Source of the DNA: an uncultured Flavobacteriales bacterium
GTDB taxonomy: Bacteria; Bacteroidota; Bacteroidia; Palsa-965
Length of the DNA: 54,010 nt
Assembly: GCA_903873905.1 (NCBI GenBank)
Contig: CAIQQJ010000037.1
Coordinates: 1 to 54,010 of the forward strand
Direction of reading: 5' to 3'
Shown one piece after another: positions 1 through 8,139 of the stretch. The notes beneath the pieces were generated by a model, which saw nothing but the letters and a program-made list of their open reading frames with translations, was not told the origin of the DNA and did not search any database. The position numbers were made by a program, and so were the translations under genes. Each line of letters starts with the position of its first letter. Positions within the stretch are counted from its first letter, which is position 1.

Positions 1-450
1 AGTTTGCAATGGTTCGTTTACAGGCTGACGATAAATTACACCAGGAGCTTTTCGCTCAAGTGGCATTTCATAGGTAGTTCCAGTGATCGGACCTTTTCCG
101 TCGATTGGTTGTCCGAGCGTGTCAACAACACGGCCCAACATTCCTTCACCAACTTTAATGGATGCGATTCTTCCTGTACGACGAACGGTATCACCTTCGC
201 GAATGGCATTTGTGGAACCAAGTACAACAGCACCAACGTTATCTTCTTCAAGATTCAACGCGATTCCTTGTAAGCCACTTTCAAATTCAATCAGCTCACC
301 GGATTGTACATTGGAAAGTCCATAGATGCGGGCGATACCATCACCAACTTGGAGAACAGTTCCAACTTCTTCCATTTCTTTTGCCGATTTGAAACCGGCA
401 AGTTGCTGTCGTAGGATTGCGGAAACTTCCGCTGGTTTTACTTCTGCCAT
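1..450 (-). CDS. atpA: F1Fo ATP synthase subunit alpha, N-terminal part (runs off the left edge)
   Basis: The first 150 codons are present, starting at ATG 450 with MAEVKPAEVSAILRQQL; the rest lies outside the window. Alpha is the non-catalytic nucleotide-binding subunit of the F1 head. Visible features are the N-terminal helix that contacts delta, then the beta-barrel domain with GDGIARIYGL, the ELIEFESGLQGIALNLEEDNVGAVVLG-type segment and the GRVVDTLGQPIDGKGPI stretch leading to the nucleotide-binding domain, whose Walker A would come next. It is the last gene visible of the minus-strand order atpB-E-F-H-A and starts 11 nt after the atpH stop. Identification is secure from conserved sequence and neighbours. 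Confidence 0.96.
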   Translation of the reverse strand, partial: MAEVKPAEVSAILRQQLAGFKSAKEMEEVGTVLQVGDGIARIYGLSNVQSGELIEFESGLQGIALNLEEDNVGAVVLGSTNAIREGDTVRRTGRIASIKVGEGMLGRVVDTLGQPIDGKGPITGTTYEMPLERKAPGVIYRQPVNEPLQT

Positions 451-461
451 TTTATTTAAAA

Positions 462-1019
462 TTAAATCTCTCTTACGTATGGATTTTCACTAAAGCTACG
501 GTCCAGATTTTTGATCTGGCGCAGAATACTTGCATCTACTTGTTGATCACCGACACGAAGGATGAATCCGCCGATGAGATCTTTGTTTATTTTTTCTTCT
601 AGCACCACTTCTGATGTTGTGCTGCCCTTTACAATTTGCAAAACTTTTTCGCGAAGATTTTTATCGAGACCAGAAGCAGTTGTAATTACTGCGCTGAGAA
701 TTTGCTTGTGCTTTTTGTATTGGTTGAGAAACGCTTCAGCAATTCCAATTAATTCCATCTCACGACGTTTGCGTGTGATGATTTCAATGAACTCAGCAGA
801 AATAATTCCGATTTTCCCTCCGAAAATTGCTTTGAGAATTTCTTGTTTTTTGTCTGTTTTGATAATTGGACTTTTCAACATGATGGCAAATTCATGACTT
901 GCATGAATAGTATCATACACGAGCTGCATGTCTTCACGCACTTGTTCAAGTTGACCTTTCTCCAATGAAAGATCAATTAATGATTTCGCGTAGCGGTAAG
1001 CAACCCTTGTTTCAATCAT
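462..1019 (-). CDS. atpH: F1Fo ATP synthase subunit delta
   Basis: 185 residues starting MIETRVAYRYAKSLIDLS, the usual OSCP/delta opening. The C-terminal part has LIGGFILRVGDQQVDASI, the conserved delta signature, and ends in a short helix after RQIKNLD. Delta links the F1 head to the peripheral stalk (subunit b). Its length matches the family (about 180). The gene sits 2 nt downstream of the atpF stop and 11 nt upstream of atpA, so it is cotranscribed and probably translationally coupled. Nothing is truncated. Confidence 0.96.
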   Translation of the reverse strand: MIETRVAYRYAKSLIDLSLEKGQLEQVREDMQLVYDTIHASHEFAIMLKSPIIKTDKKQEILKAIFGGKIGIISAEFIEIITRKRREMELIGIAEAFLNQYKKHKQILSAVITTASGLDKNLREKVLQIVKGSTTSEVVLEEKINKDLIGGFILRVGDQQVDASILRQIKNLDRSFSENPYVREI

Positions 1020-1021
1020 AA

Positions 1022-1516
1022 CTAGTTAAGCTTAGTGTCTTTCAATAAATCGCCAATAAGATCTCTTTGTTTGTTCTCGTCGGAAAGTTCTCGCTTGAGA
1101 ATTTTCTCGGCAATGTCAACAGAAAGTAACGCAACCTGATTTTTCAATTCGGTGATTGCAGCCATCTTTTCATTTTGGATTGCTTCACGTGCCGATGCAA
1201 GAATTTTATCTGCTTCCTCTTTTGCTTTTCCTTTTGCTTCTCCAACAATATTGTCTTTCATGTCACGCGCCTCTTTCATCATTTGATCGCGTTCGTGACG
1301 GGCTTGGGCAAGAATTTTTTCATTGTCTGATTGCAGACTGCGCATTTCTTCTTTTGCACGTTCTGCAGATTTGAGCGCACTATCGATGGAATCTTCGCGC
1401 TCTTTGATCATTGTCAAAATCGGTTTCCAGGCGAATTTCTTCAAGAGGATTAACACGATCAGGAAGGTGATCATCATCCAGATCAATAAACCGGTATCGG
1501 GCATTACTAATTGCAT
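1022..1516 (-). CDS. atpF: F1Fo ATP synthase subunit b
   Basis: 164 residues: one N-terminal membrane helix (about residues 8-26, GLLIWMMITFLIVLILLKKFAWKP split by a Lys pair) followed by a long charged coiled coil rich in Ala, Glu and Lys, as expected for the peripheral-stalk dimer. Start ATG 1516, 94 nt after the atpE stop; that gap holds a strong hairpin (1564-1596). The stop is 2 nt before atpH. Family length and architecture are normal. Confidence 0.95.
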   Translation of the reverse strand: MQLVMPDTGLLIWMMITFLIVLILLKKFAWKPILTMIKEREDSIDSALKSAERAKEEMRSLQSDNEKILAQARHERDQMMKEARDMKDNIVGEAKGKAKEEADKILASAREAIQNEKMAAITELKNQVALLSVDIAEKILKRELSDENKQRDLIGDLLKDTKLN

Positions 1517-1563
1517 CGCGATATTTTTTTATGGTTTGTTCTAAATCGAATTCATTTTAAAAA

Positions 1564-1596
1564 CTCACCGAATTTACCAACCGTAAATTCGGTGAG
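1564..1596 (-). terminator. Strong intrinsic terminator between atpE and atpF
   Basis: A perfect 14-bp inverted repeat (arms 1564-1577 and 1583-1596, beginning CTCACCGAA on either strand) encloses a 5-nt loop. Read on the minus strand it is followed directly by TTTTTAAAA, so it meets the definition of a Rho-independent terminator. It lies inside the atp operon, after atpE and before atpF. On the plus strand it is also followed by a T run, but there is no plus-strand gene nearby. Inference: partial termination could raise subunit c over the downstream subunits. Confidence 0.8.
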
Positions 1597-1610
1597 AGAT
1601 TTTTTTCTGA

Positions 1611-1883
<273 letters not shown>

Positions 1884-1904
1884 TTAGGTTAAAAAAATTA
1901 CAAA

Positions 1905-3071
1905 TTAATGTGCCGCAACAGCAGCAGGTGAATCACTGTGTTCTTCGTGATGATGTTCTTCCACTGCTGATCCGAAATAAATCGCGGAAAGCAAAGTGAA
2001 AACGTAAGCTTGGATAAACGCAACAAGTAATTCAAGGAACATCATGAATACACAGAAAGCAACGGATGCAACGGAAACACCAAGACCTGCCCCCATTGAT
2101 TCTCCTCCTTTTGCAAAAATGAAAATCAGCGCGTAGAACGAAAGGGCGATGATATGTCCTGCGGTGATATTTGCAAAAAGTCGAATCATTAACACCATTG
2201 GTTTTAGGAACATTCCGAAAATTTCAATTGGTGTTAGAATCACCAATACACCAATAGGAACGCCTGGCATTGCGAAAATGTGTCTCCAGTAATTTTTCTT
2301 TGCACTTATTAATGTGATGACAAATGTCAAGAGTGCTAATGCAAGTGTAATGGTAATGTTTCCTGTAAAGTTTGCTCCACCTGGGAAGAAAGGAACTAAT
2401 CCGAGCATGTTGGAAATCCAAATGAAGAAAAACACGGTTAACAGATAAGGCATGTAACGTTCGTAGTTTTTCCCAATGCTTGTTTTTGCAATATCATCAC
2501 GGACAAACATAATGAACGGTTCAAAAACCGATTGCATTCCTTTTGTTGTTTGGCCTACACGTTTTTTATAAGTTTTCGCGACGTTGAAGAAAATCAAAAA
2601 CATTAATCCAACAACGATAAACAGCGTCACTACATTTTTGGTAATCGAAACGTCGAGCAATGTTTTTGTTGCGGTTTCATTTTCAGCATCAGCAACTTTA
2701 TCCCAAACAACAATTTTTCCTTCTTTAAGTGCGTAGGTGTAATTTTTTCCTTCGTATGGTTGCAATTCATGTGTTTCGTGATTGCGGAAGTTTCCAGAAG
2801 AGAAACATTCAAAACCCTTGTCAGTTTTTACAATGCAAGGAAGAGGAATAGCCAGCTTACCATAAATGTGCCATTGGTGATTATCGGAAATGTGTTCGAT
2901 AATCATTTCGCCTGGATTAAAACCTTCCGCTTTCTTCTCAGTTTTCACAGGTTCAGCCGCTGACTTAGCGCTATCTGCTTTTTCATCCTCATATCTCGCA
3001 AAACCAAGGGCGGGAACAAGGAACGCTCCAACAAAGAGGACAATTCGGGCAAGTATACTGTTGATTCGCAT
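1905..3071 (-). CDS. atpB: F1Fo ATP synthase subunit a with long N-terminal extension
   Basis: 388 residues, longer than the roughly 270 of E. coli. The extra length is an N-terminal signal-like segment (LARIVLFVGAFLVPALGFA, residues 7-25) and about 110 hydrophilic residues, as usual in Bacteroidota. The membrane domain follows. The essential arginine is R297 in LMIRLFANITAGH, and the partner motif is AFIQAYVFTLLSAIYF near the C terminus. The His-rich tail (EEHHHEEHSD) is unremarkable. A likely own promoter lies just upstream (3099-3128), separating it from the barrel protein gene that interrupts the cluster. Confidence 0.96.
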   Translation of the reverse strand: MRINSILARIVLFVGAFLVPALGFARYEDEKADSAKSAAEPVKTEKKAEGFNPGEMIIEHISDNHQWHIYGKLAIPLPCIVKTDKGFECFSSGNFRNHETHELQPYEGKNYTYALKEGKIVVWDKVADAENETATKTLLDVSITKNVVTLFIVVGLMFLIFFNVAKTYKKRVGQTTKGMQSVFEPFIMFVRDDIAKTSIGKNYERYMPYLLTVFFFIWISNMLGLVPFFPGGANFTGNITITLALALLTFVITLISAKKNYWRHIFAMPGVPIGVLVILTPIEIFGMFLKPMVLMIRLFANITAGHIIALSFYALIFIFAKGGESMGAGLGVSVASVAFCVFMMFLELLVAFIQAYVFTLLSAIYFGSAVEEHHHEEHSDSPAAVAAH

Positions 3072-3098
3072 TGATTAACAGGAGTTTAGCATTCAAAT

Positions 3099-3128
3099 CC
3101 AAGATACTTCCTGAATTCGGGTGCAAAA
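3099..3128 (-). promoter_or_regulatory. Likely promoter of atpB
   Basis: On the minus strand TTTTG is followed after 17 nt by TATCTTGG, one base off the Bacteroidota -7 consensus TAnnTTTG, ending 28 nt before the atpB ATG. It lies in the 183-nt gap after the barrel gene, so atpB-E-F-H-A could be transcribed apart from the upstream genes. Confidence 0.45.
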
Positions 3129-3254
3129 CTAGCTATTTCCATCAAAGCTTAGTAAGATTTTCATCAAGAATTTTGAAGAAAAGCAACCTTTTTTCCACCA
3201 AAAAAAATGGAGCTTATTTTGGTAGGGGCGTGAGGGGTGAATTAATTCGACAAA

Positions 3255-3953
3255 TCATTTCCCATAGCCGATGAATGCGCCAATCATCGTTCCGCTCATG
3301 TCGGTGGCAGCGAGGTTTGTTGGGTTGGCGCCTGAAACCGACCATGATTTCTTGGTTACGTCATAACGATATGCGTAACGAAGGCCAATAAAAAAATGAT
3401 CGGCCAGCCTGACATTAAACTCTACACGTAATTCCGGAGCAAAATATTTATCTAGAAAAGTTGTTTTTGCCCCATTCTTATTTTCAGTAAGCTTTAATCT
3501 TCCAAAGGCCCAACCAAGCCCTCCTGTAAAGGTTACTGTTTGTGATTTAAGAAAGTTTGCGCCAAGAAGATCAAACTGAGCATTATAACCATTTAGTGTT
3601 GCCTTTATTGAATCACCTGCACTGCCTGATTCTTGTGGCAAAAGATAGTGGAACGACATTAGACCCGTTACCGCGTGTGTCAATTTACTAGTTACTGAGG
3701 CATAGCCACGATCAAGGCCAAGGCCAATTGCACTTGTAAAACCTTTTTTCAATCCCATTGATTCCAGTTGTGCATTAACGGAAGCAAGAGGTAGAAAATA
3801 GTAGGAGCAACCTGCAGCAAAATAAGCGTGTGTTTCTTCGGCTGTTGGCGTCACAGATTTTTTGTCATCTGCTCTTAAATCGCCGCTTTCCACTTGTGCA
3901 GGAAGCGCAATCAGTATAAAAGAGGCGCCTATAGAAAGAAGAATATTTTTCAT
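3255..3953 (-). CDS. Predicted outer-membrane beta-barrel protein of unknown role
   Basis: 232 residues. A signal peptide (MKNILLSIGASFILIALPAQV) is followed by alternating hydrophobic/polar strands with many Gly and aromatic residues (AIGLGLDRGYASV, TFTGGLGWAFGRLKL, FFIGLRYAYRYDV) and a C-terminal strand ending MIGAFIGYGK. This is the pattern of a small 8-stranded OmpA/OmpX-like barrel. I do not recognise a specific family. It starts 35 nt after the AtpI-like gene and sits between that gene and atpB, an odd place for an envelope protein. A 183-nt gap with a possible promoter separates it from atpB. A link to ATP synthase is not supported beyond position. Confidence 0.7.
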   Translation of the reverse strand: MKNILLSIGASFILIALPAQVESGDLRADDKKSVTPTAEETHAYFAAGCSYYFLPLASVNAQLESMGLKKGFTSAIGLGLDRGYASVTSKLTHAVTGLMSFHYLLPQESGSAGDSIKATLNGYNAQFDLLGANFLKSQTVTFTGGLGWAFGRLKLTENKNGAKTTFLDKYFAPELRVEFNVRLADHFFIGLRYAYRYDVTKKSWSVSGANPTNLAATDMSGTMIGAFIGYGK

Positions 3954-3988
3954 GAGAAATGATTTTAGAAAGAGGGGTTAATACGGGT

Positions 3989-4372
3989 TCATTCTTTTGG
4001 ACGAAAGTGATTATAAAGTGTTGCAATTTCAAAAGTTGCGAATAGAAAATAGAAAATCAGAAAGTGGAGGATAAAAAGGTGTGCTTGTGTTTTATGTGTC
4101 ATTGCATAAAGTACAATGATGATTACAAACACAAATAAACGTAAGGTGGAGGTTCCCATGAAACGCCGAATGAAAACGCCTGGTTTCTTGTTTTCAGCAT
4201 TGAGCAAAAAAAGATGGTTGAGCAAAAATGAGACTGCAAAAAAAGCAAAGACACCCCAAGAAGCCGACAGCACATTTTCGATGGGTTGAGAATAATTCCA
4301 ATAAAATAATGCGCCTGCAATAAGTGCCAGGAAAATTGAATAAAGCAGAAAATGTTTTGTAAGAGTGGTCAT
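3989..4372 (-). CDS. AtpI-like membrane protein of the ATP synthase cluster
   Basis: 127 residues from ATG 4372 (MTTLTKHFLLYSIFLAL); the frame is open for 13 more codons upstream, but this ATG begins the first hydrophobic segment. Four membrane helices: about 7-25, 35-57 (VLSASWGVFAFFAVSFLLNHLF), 77-95 (LRLFVFVIIIVLYAMTH) and 98-117. Position between AtpZ and atpB and the four-helix plan match the AtpI family, which assists assembly of the c-ring and Mg2+ handling. Sequence identity to classical AtpI is not obvious to me, so the name is by context. TACCTTTG, a -7-like box, ends 5 nt before the ATG. Confidence 0.7.
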   Translation of the reverse strand: MTTLTKHFLLYSIFLALIAGALFYWNYSQPIENVLSASWGVFAFFAVSFLLNHLFLLNAENKKPGVFIRRFMGTSTLRLFVFVIIIVLYAMTHKTQAHLFILHFLIFYFLFATFEIATLYNHFRPKE

Positions 4373-4499
4373 CGTCGCAAAGGTAGCCGCAGTTCTCGCC
4401 GAATGGCTCAATTTTCAAAAACTATTTTATTTCAGATCCAGATCAACCAACGAATACGCGAAAAAAAATTCAAATGAAGATTGATTTTTTTCATCCAAA

Positions 4500-4718
4500 T
4501 CACTTCTTCATGAAATCGCGAATAAAATACCACATTGCTGAAAAAACAGAAAGCAATGAAAGTAATAATGTAAAAAGTGGAAATTTTGTGAGATGAAAAT
4601 GTTGGTCAAGCCACCGACCGCCAAGTGTTCCAGCCACAATTATTACAGCCATATAAGTGGCCATCGACAAATACTTTGCTGTAGAAAAATCAGGCCGTTT
4701 TTTCGGCGAGTTCGGCAT
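4500..4718 (-). CDS. atpZ: AtpZ/AtpI family small membrane protein
   Basis: 72 residues with two membrane helices (about 18-36, MATYMAVIIVAGTLGGRWLD, and 45-66). The GGRWLD turn after helix 1 is characteristic of AtpZ/AtpI-family proteins that sit at the head of atp operons; AtpZ-AtpI pairs have been linked to Mg2+ uptake for the ATP synthase. An alternative ATG four codons upstream (4730) is equally possible. Either start lies inside the 3' end of the bactofilin gene (stop at 4690), giving 29 or 41 nt of overlap, so the two are likely translationally coupled. Confidence 0.85.
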   Translation of the reverse strand: MPNSPKKRPDFSTAKYLSMATYMAVIIVAGTLGGRWLDQHFHLTKFPLFTLLLSLLSVFSAMWYFIRDFMKK

Positions 4719-5112
4719 CAGGGTGTTCATGTTGAATTTCTTTCACTACCCCACCCATGCTGCAAGAGCCTGAGAAGTCAGCGCCAGGTTCAATGGCAAG
4801 TTTGCCTGTAGAAATTTCTCCGCTCAGTTTTGCAGTTCCTTTAAGGGAAAGCAATTCAGTTACATTCACTTTTCCGCGAATATTTCCTGAAATGTCGGCG
4901 TTCTGACAAGTTACCTCTCCTTCAACATTTCCAGAAGGCCCCACGACAAGTTTGCCGCGTGTTTTGAGTGTTCCTTTAAGTGAACCGTCAATACGGATAT
5001 CGCCACTTGAAATGACATCGCCTTCAATGGACGTTCCGGCACCAATGATGTTCACTGTACCTGAATCAGGTGTGTTGTTGCGGTTGCTGCTCATATTCTT
5101 ATTGTTAAACAT
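4690..5112 (-). CDS. Bactofilin family cytoskeletal protein
   Basis: 140 residues from ATG 5112 (MFNNKNMSSNRNN). The core (about 22-120) is the DUF583/bactofilin beta-helix: GTSIEGDVISSGDIRIDG, then repeated rungs GKLVVGPSGNVEGEV, ADISGNIRGKVNV and KGTAKLSGEIST. Bactofilins self-assemble without nucleotide into filaments that organise cell shape or envelope enzymes. The frame runs open to 5319 but the extra codons cross a dispersed repeat (5203-5317), and a -7 box (5130-5137) lies just upstream of 5112, which decides the start. It overlaps atpZ downstream and follows porW. Confidence 0.88.
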   Translation of the reverse strand: MFNNKNMSSNRNNTPDSGTVNIIGAGTSIEGDVISSGDIRIDGSLKGTLKTRGKLVVGPSGNVEGEVTCQNADISGNIRGKVNVTELLSLKGTAKLSGEISTGKLAIEPGADFSGSCSMGGVVKEIQHEHPDAELAEKTA

Positions 5113-5129
5113 GGCTGTTTTTATTTGTC

Positions 5130-5137
5130 CAAAGTTA
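5130..5137 (-). promoter_or_regulatory. Promoter -7 box of bactofilin-atpZ
   Basis: TAACTTTG on the minus strand matches TAnnTTTG and ends 17 nt before the bactofilin ATG. No good -33 TTTG is visible at the usual 19-21 nt. Confidence 0.5.
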
Positions 5138-5202
5138 TGAAATTGAGGGGAATAAGAACATTTTTTGATAAGTTGGGGGAAATTGTTGAAAAAGGGTGTT
5201 TT

Positions 5203-5317
5203 GGGCGTGCCCCCCACAGTACTGTGTGGGTCAGGCTTTCCGCTATTACTCCTCGTATTATTTTTTCTAAAATTAATTTTATCTCTACTGTGGGGTAACC
5301 GCTTCAATCCTTCACGC
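5203..5317 (-). repeat. REP-like dispersed repeat, copy 1
   Basis: Read on the minus strand it runs from GCGTGAAGGATTGAAGCGG to GGGGGCACGCCC, with internal AATAGCGGAAAGCCTGACCC. It shares both end blocks with copies at 44647-44761 and 52246-52340 and the inner block with 28884-28937 and 49014-49090. The middle is a variable inverted repeat. No coding content; it fills the gap between porW and bactofilin and may serve as a 3' structure for porW. Confidence 0.7.
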
Positions 5318-5338
5318 AAAAAAACAGCAATTTAAAAA

Positions 5339-7981
5339 CTACTTCTTCAGAATATTAGCATCAAAAAATGCTTTGTAGGAATCTACATTTTTGTCCTTGA
5401 AGAAGAGAGAGAAATTTTCTGTTGAAATAATCATCACCTGAAAAGTTCCTGAATTTAAGTAGGCAAAAAGGTCAGGTTTTGATTTTAATAAAGTGTAATA
5501 ATCAAGCGACTCCTTTTGATTTTTGAAACTCTTCACCAGAATGCAAGTATGCAAATTATCGAGCACCATACTGTTGATGCTTAATCCTTGCGATGCAAAC
5601 ATCATGGAATTATAATCTGAGATACCGATTTTGAATTTATTCAAATCACCTTTTCCATTATCCACCACAATCATGAATTGGTATTCCACATCGGCATTTT
5701 GCAAATAAACAGGGCCTGTACTTTTCGCTATGGTATCCTGTGGCGCAATAATGATTTGGCCTGCTTGTTTGTGCATTGCATCGAGGAGTGCTTGTGCTTG
5801 TTGCCGCATCGGATCTTTTGGATAATTCGCAACAATTTTTGTGAGCTCTGATTCCATTGCAGCACTTCCTTTTGTTTTGCCAACACTCACCGCGCGGATA
5901 TATGCAAATTGTGCGGCGTGATCATTCTTTTTTCCGAATAAGGAATCAGCCGTATTGCATCGGGAAATCACATCCAGATAATTTCTTCTGACGTAGGAAT
6001 CGTAGGTGACTGAATAATAGGAGTTCACTTTAACGCGCTCGTTTTGTTTTCCAGCCTCGTAGTCCGGATTGTTAATCAGTGAACAATAATCGCTTTCAGG
6101 AAAATTTTTGCAGATGTAATTTTTATGATCTTCAGATTTATTTAATTCACCAGTTGTTTTGTACAAACGCCAGAGTTGGAAATGGGACGCAAGCGCGTAT
6201 TTGTTTGTTGGGTATCGTTGACAAAGTTCCTCGAAAGCAGCAGCAGACTTTTTGTTATTTGCCATTTGCTCCTTATATAATGTTCCGAGATTATATAAAG
6301 CATCCGCAATTCTTTCGTCAGATTTTGCCAGCGCATCAGCAGTAAGGGGGAGATTTTTAATGTAGGTATCGCGGGAATATTTTGGATTTCCACCTTTAGG
6401 ATTTTTTGATGCTGCTGCAGTAGCAGAATCTTTGACTTCAGGATTTGCATTTTCATCCGGAATAAGTGTTTCCTTGTTCAACCTTCTCCAATTATCCTCT
6501 AGTTTTCGACTTCCCCATTTGCGAGTGAATTCATTTACGCCGAAAGTTATATTGGAAGAATTGTAAAAATAAAACGCACTTGCAGCAGGAGATCCACCCG
6601 AACTCCCAGGACTATTCGAGTTATTTCCATTGGCAATTTGTTGTTCGAGCAAATCTTTTTTTATTTTTTCATCCAACTGAATTTGTGCAATCAGTTTGTC
6701 AATGAAAGGATAAAGTTTTGTGGTATCAGTTCCATATTTCTTTGCGATGTCCTGCAAACTATCTTCTGTCGAAACAATATTTATATACCTAACAAGGTTG
6801 GCCAGACTTTTATGTTTTTCATCAATGGCTTTGTAACCTGGAAAATCCTTTGGCAAGAAAGTCATTGTGCTGTCATAATAGGCTTGTGCTTTTTTATAAT
6901 CGGTATCCGCAAAAAACAAATCACCGAGTGCCAAATAGGACATGGCTTTTTGTTTATTGTTTCCCATACTGAAAGCAACAGATTGACGATAATAATTTAT
7001 CGCACCAGTCGTATTGCCCGATCTCTGGTCAAGTTGCGCAAGTGTATAATAAATCTGGTCCTTGTATTCCGTATTCTTCGCATCGGTCAACATTTTTTGC
7101 AAATCTTTTTTCGCAGCAGTTCTGTTTTTTTCGTCCGACGCACTCAGTCTTGCACGATTCAATTTTGCATTGAAAAACATATCGTAGGCCGGATGCATAT
7201 CCACCACTTTTCCATAATTAGCAAATGCATCTTTCTCTTTTCCGACTTTCTCATATAACTGTGCGATTACAAATGTGTAACGTGAAAGTGTTTTTTTAGA
7301 TTTCGTTAATGGAATAGCCTCTTCAAGCATTTTTATGGCATTGACATAATTGCCAGTTTCCATATATAAATATGCGTAAGTAGCCTTTATTTCTCCCTGC
7401 AGTTTTTTCGGGCAGGTTTTGTCATTGGTAACAACATCTAGAATTGATTCTGCATCAGTAAAAGCTCCAAGTTCTATTTGAGCGCGTGCTTTCCATAACA
7501 TCGCGTCAGACCGAATTGGAGAAGTTGAATATTTCTGAATCATGTAATCGAAAATATCCATGGCAGTGAGATATTCTCCTTTATAATAATGCGCTTCTCC
7601 GATTACGAGATAACAATCATCAATCCATTTTACCGCGCCTGCAATTTCCGATCCTGATTTTGTGGTAATGGCATGATGTTCAATACAAGTTGTAGCCTTC
7701 TTAATCGCCTTTTCAAGATCGGAGAAACAACCTTTTGTTTCCGGTGTATTGGGTAAACGGAAGAGCGGAAGCAGTTGCGAATAATCGTCGATGTAGGAAG
7801 TCTCAATTTTCGCTTGTGCATCCTTCATGCTTTCGCGCGCATAAAACAATCCGTTGTAACGCGAATTAATATTATGGTAGGTGCGGGTTACAAATGTATT
7901 CTTCGTTGTAGAGCACGCCCCGATAATTAGTAGGGCGAAAAACAACAGAATGCTGAATTGATATGTAGTATATTTTCTCAC
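5339..7981 (-). CDS. porW: T9SS/gliding TPR lipoprotein PorW/SprE
   Basis: 880 residues from GTG 7981 (RKYTTYQFSILLFFALLIIGAC); a TTG five codons upstream is the alternative, and no ATG exists near. A lipobox IIGAC puts the lipidated Cys at 23. The protein then reads STTKNTFVTRTYHNINSRYNGLFYA, the opening of the SprE/PorW family, followed by many TPR units across residues 120-420 and 560-700. SprE/PorW is an outer-membrane lipoprotein needed for type IX secretion and gliding, thought to connect the PorLM motor to the translocon. The location next to bactofilin and atp genes agrees with other Bacteroidota. Two T9SS cargo genes lie in this window, consistent with an active system. Confidence 0.88.
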   Translation of the reverse strand: MRKYTTYQFSILLFFALLIIGACSTTKNTFVTRTYHNINSRYNGLFYARESMKDAQAKIETSYIDDYSQLLPLFRLPNTPETKGCFSDLEKAIKKATTCIEHHAITTKSGSEIAGAVKWIDDCYLVIGEAHYYKGEYLTAMDIFDYMIQKYSTSPIRSDAMLWKARAQIELGAFTDAESILDVVTNDKTCPKKLQGEIKATYAYLYMETGNYVNAIKMLEEAIPLTKSKKTLSRYTFVIAQLYEKVGKEKDAFANYGKVVDMHPAYDMFFNAKLNRARLSASDEKNRTAAKKDLQKMLTDAKNTEYKDQIYYTLAQLDQRSGNTTGAINYYRQSVAFSMGNNKQKAMSYLALGDLFFADTDYKKAQAYYDSTMTFLPKDFPGYKAIDEKHKSLANLVRYINIVSTEDSLQDIAKKYGTDTTKLYPFIDKLIAQIQLDEKIKKDLLEQQIANGNNSNSPGSSGGSPAASAFYFYNSSNITFGVNEFTRKWGSRKLEDNWRRLNKETLIPDENANPEVKDSATAAASKNPKGGNPKYSRDTYIKNLPLTADALAKSDERIADALYNLGTLYKEQMANNKKSAAAFEELCQRYPTNKYALASHFQLWRLYKTTGELNKSEDHKNYICKNFPESDYCSLINNPDYEAGKQNERVKVNSYYSVTYDSYVRRNYLDVISRCNTADSLFGKKNDHAAQFAYIRAVSVGKTKGSAAMESELTKIVANYPKDPMRQQAQALLDAMHKQAGQIIIAPQDTIAKSTGPVYLQNADVEYQFMIVVDNGKGDLNKFKIGISDYNSMMFASQGLSINSMVLDNLHTCILVKSFKNQKESLDYYTLLKSKPDLFAYLNSGTFQVMIISTENFSLFFKDKNVDSYKAFFDANILKK

Positions 7982-8022
7982 AGACAAAAATGCCAAGCTG
8001 AATTGTGCTAACGTTGGGATCG

Positions 8023-8030
8023 CAAAAATA
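8023..8030 (-). promoter_or_regulatory. Promoter -7 box of porW
   Basis: TATTTTTG on the minus strand matches TAnnTTTG, 26 nt before the TTG and 41 nt before the GTG start. It lies in the 158-nt divergent region shared with the M23-like gene. Confidence 0.5.
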
Positions 8031-8111
8031 GTGTATTCCCGTAATTACAGACGCTTAAAATGAATGGCGGTTGCCTTAAAAGGCTTGTTTATTGCGATAT
8101 TTGTCCGGAAG

Positions 8112-8126
8112 GATCCCTTTGGGATC
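8112..8126 (+). other. Short palindrome in the 5' region of the M23-like gene
   Basis: GATCCC-TTT-GGGATC, a perfect 6-bp hairpin 13 nt before the ATG at 8140. It could be an operator or an mRNA hairpin near the start; it has no T run, so not a terminator. Confidence 0.3.
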
Positions 8127-8139
8127 ATTCTACTATATA

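Noticed and set aside
5113-5319. Upstream extension of the bactofilin reading frame
   Set aside because: The extra codons cross a dispersed repeat and a consensus -7 box lies just before ATG 5112; the extension has no bactofilin similarity.
6638-7258. 206-codon open frame on the plus strand opposite porW
   Set aside because: It lies wholly inside the TPR gene, its protein has low-complexity Ile/Phe/Cys composition and no domain; it is a shadow of the real gene.
8112-8126. GATCCC palindrome as a terminator for an upstream gene
   Set aside because: No gene ends there on either strand and there is no T run.
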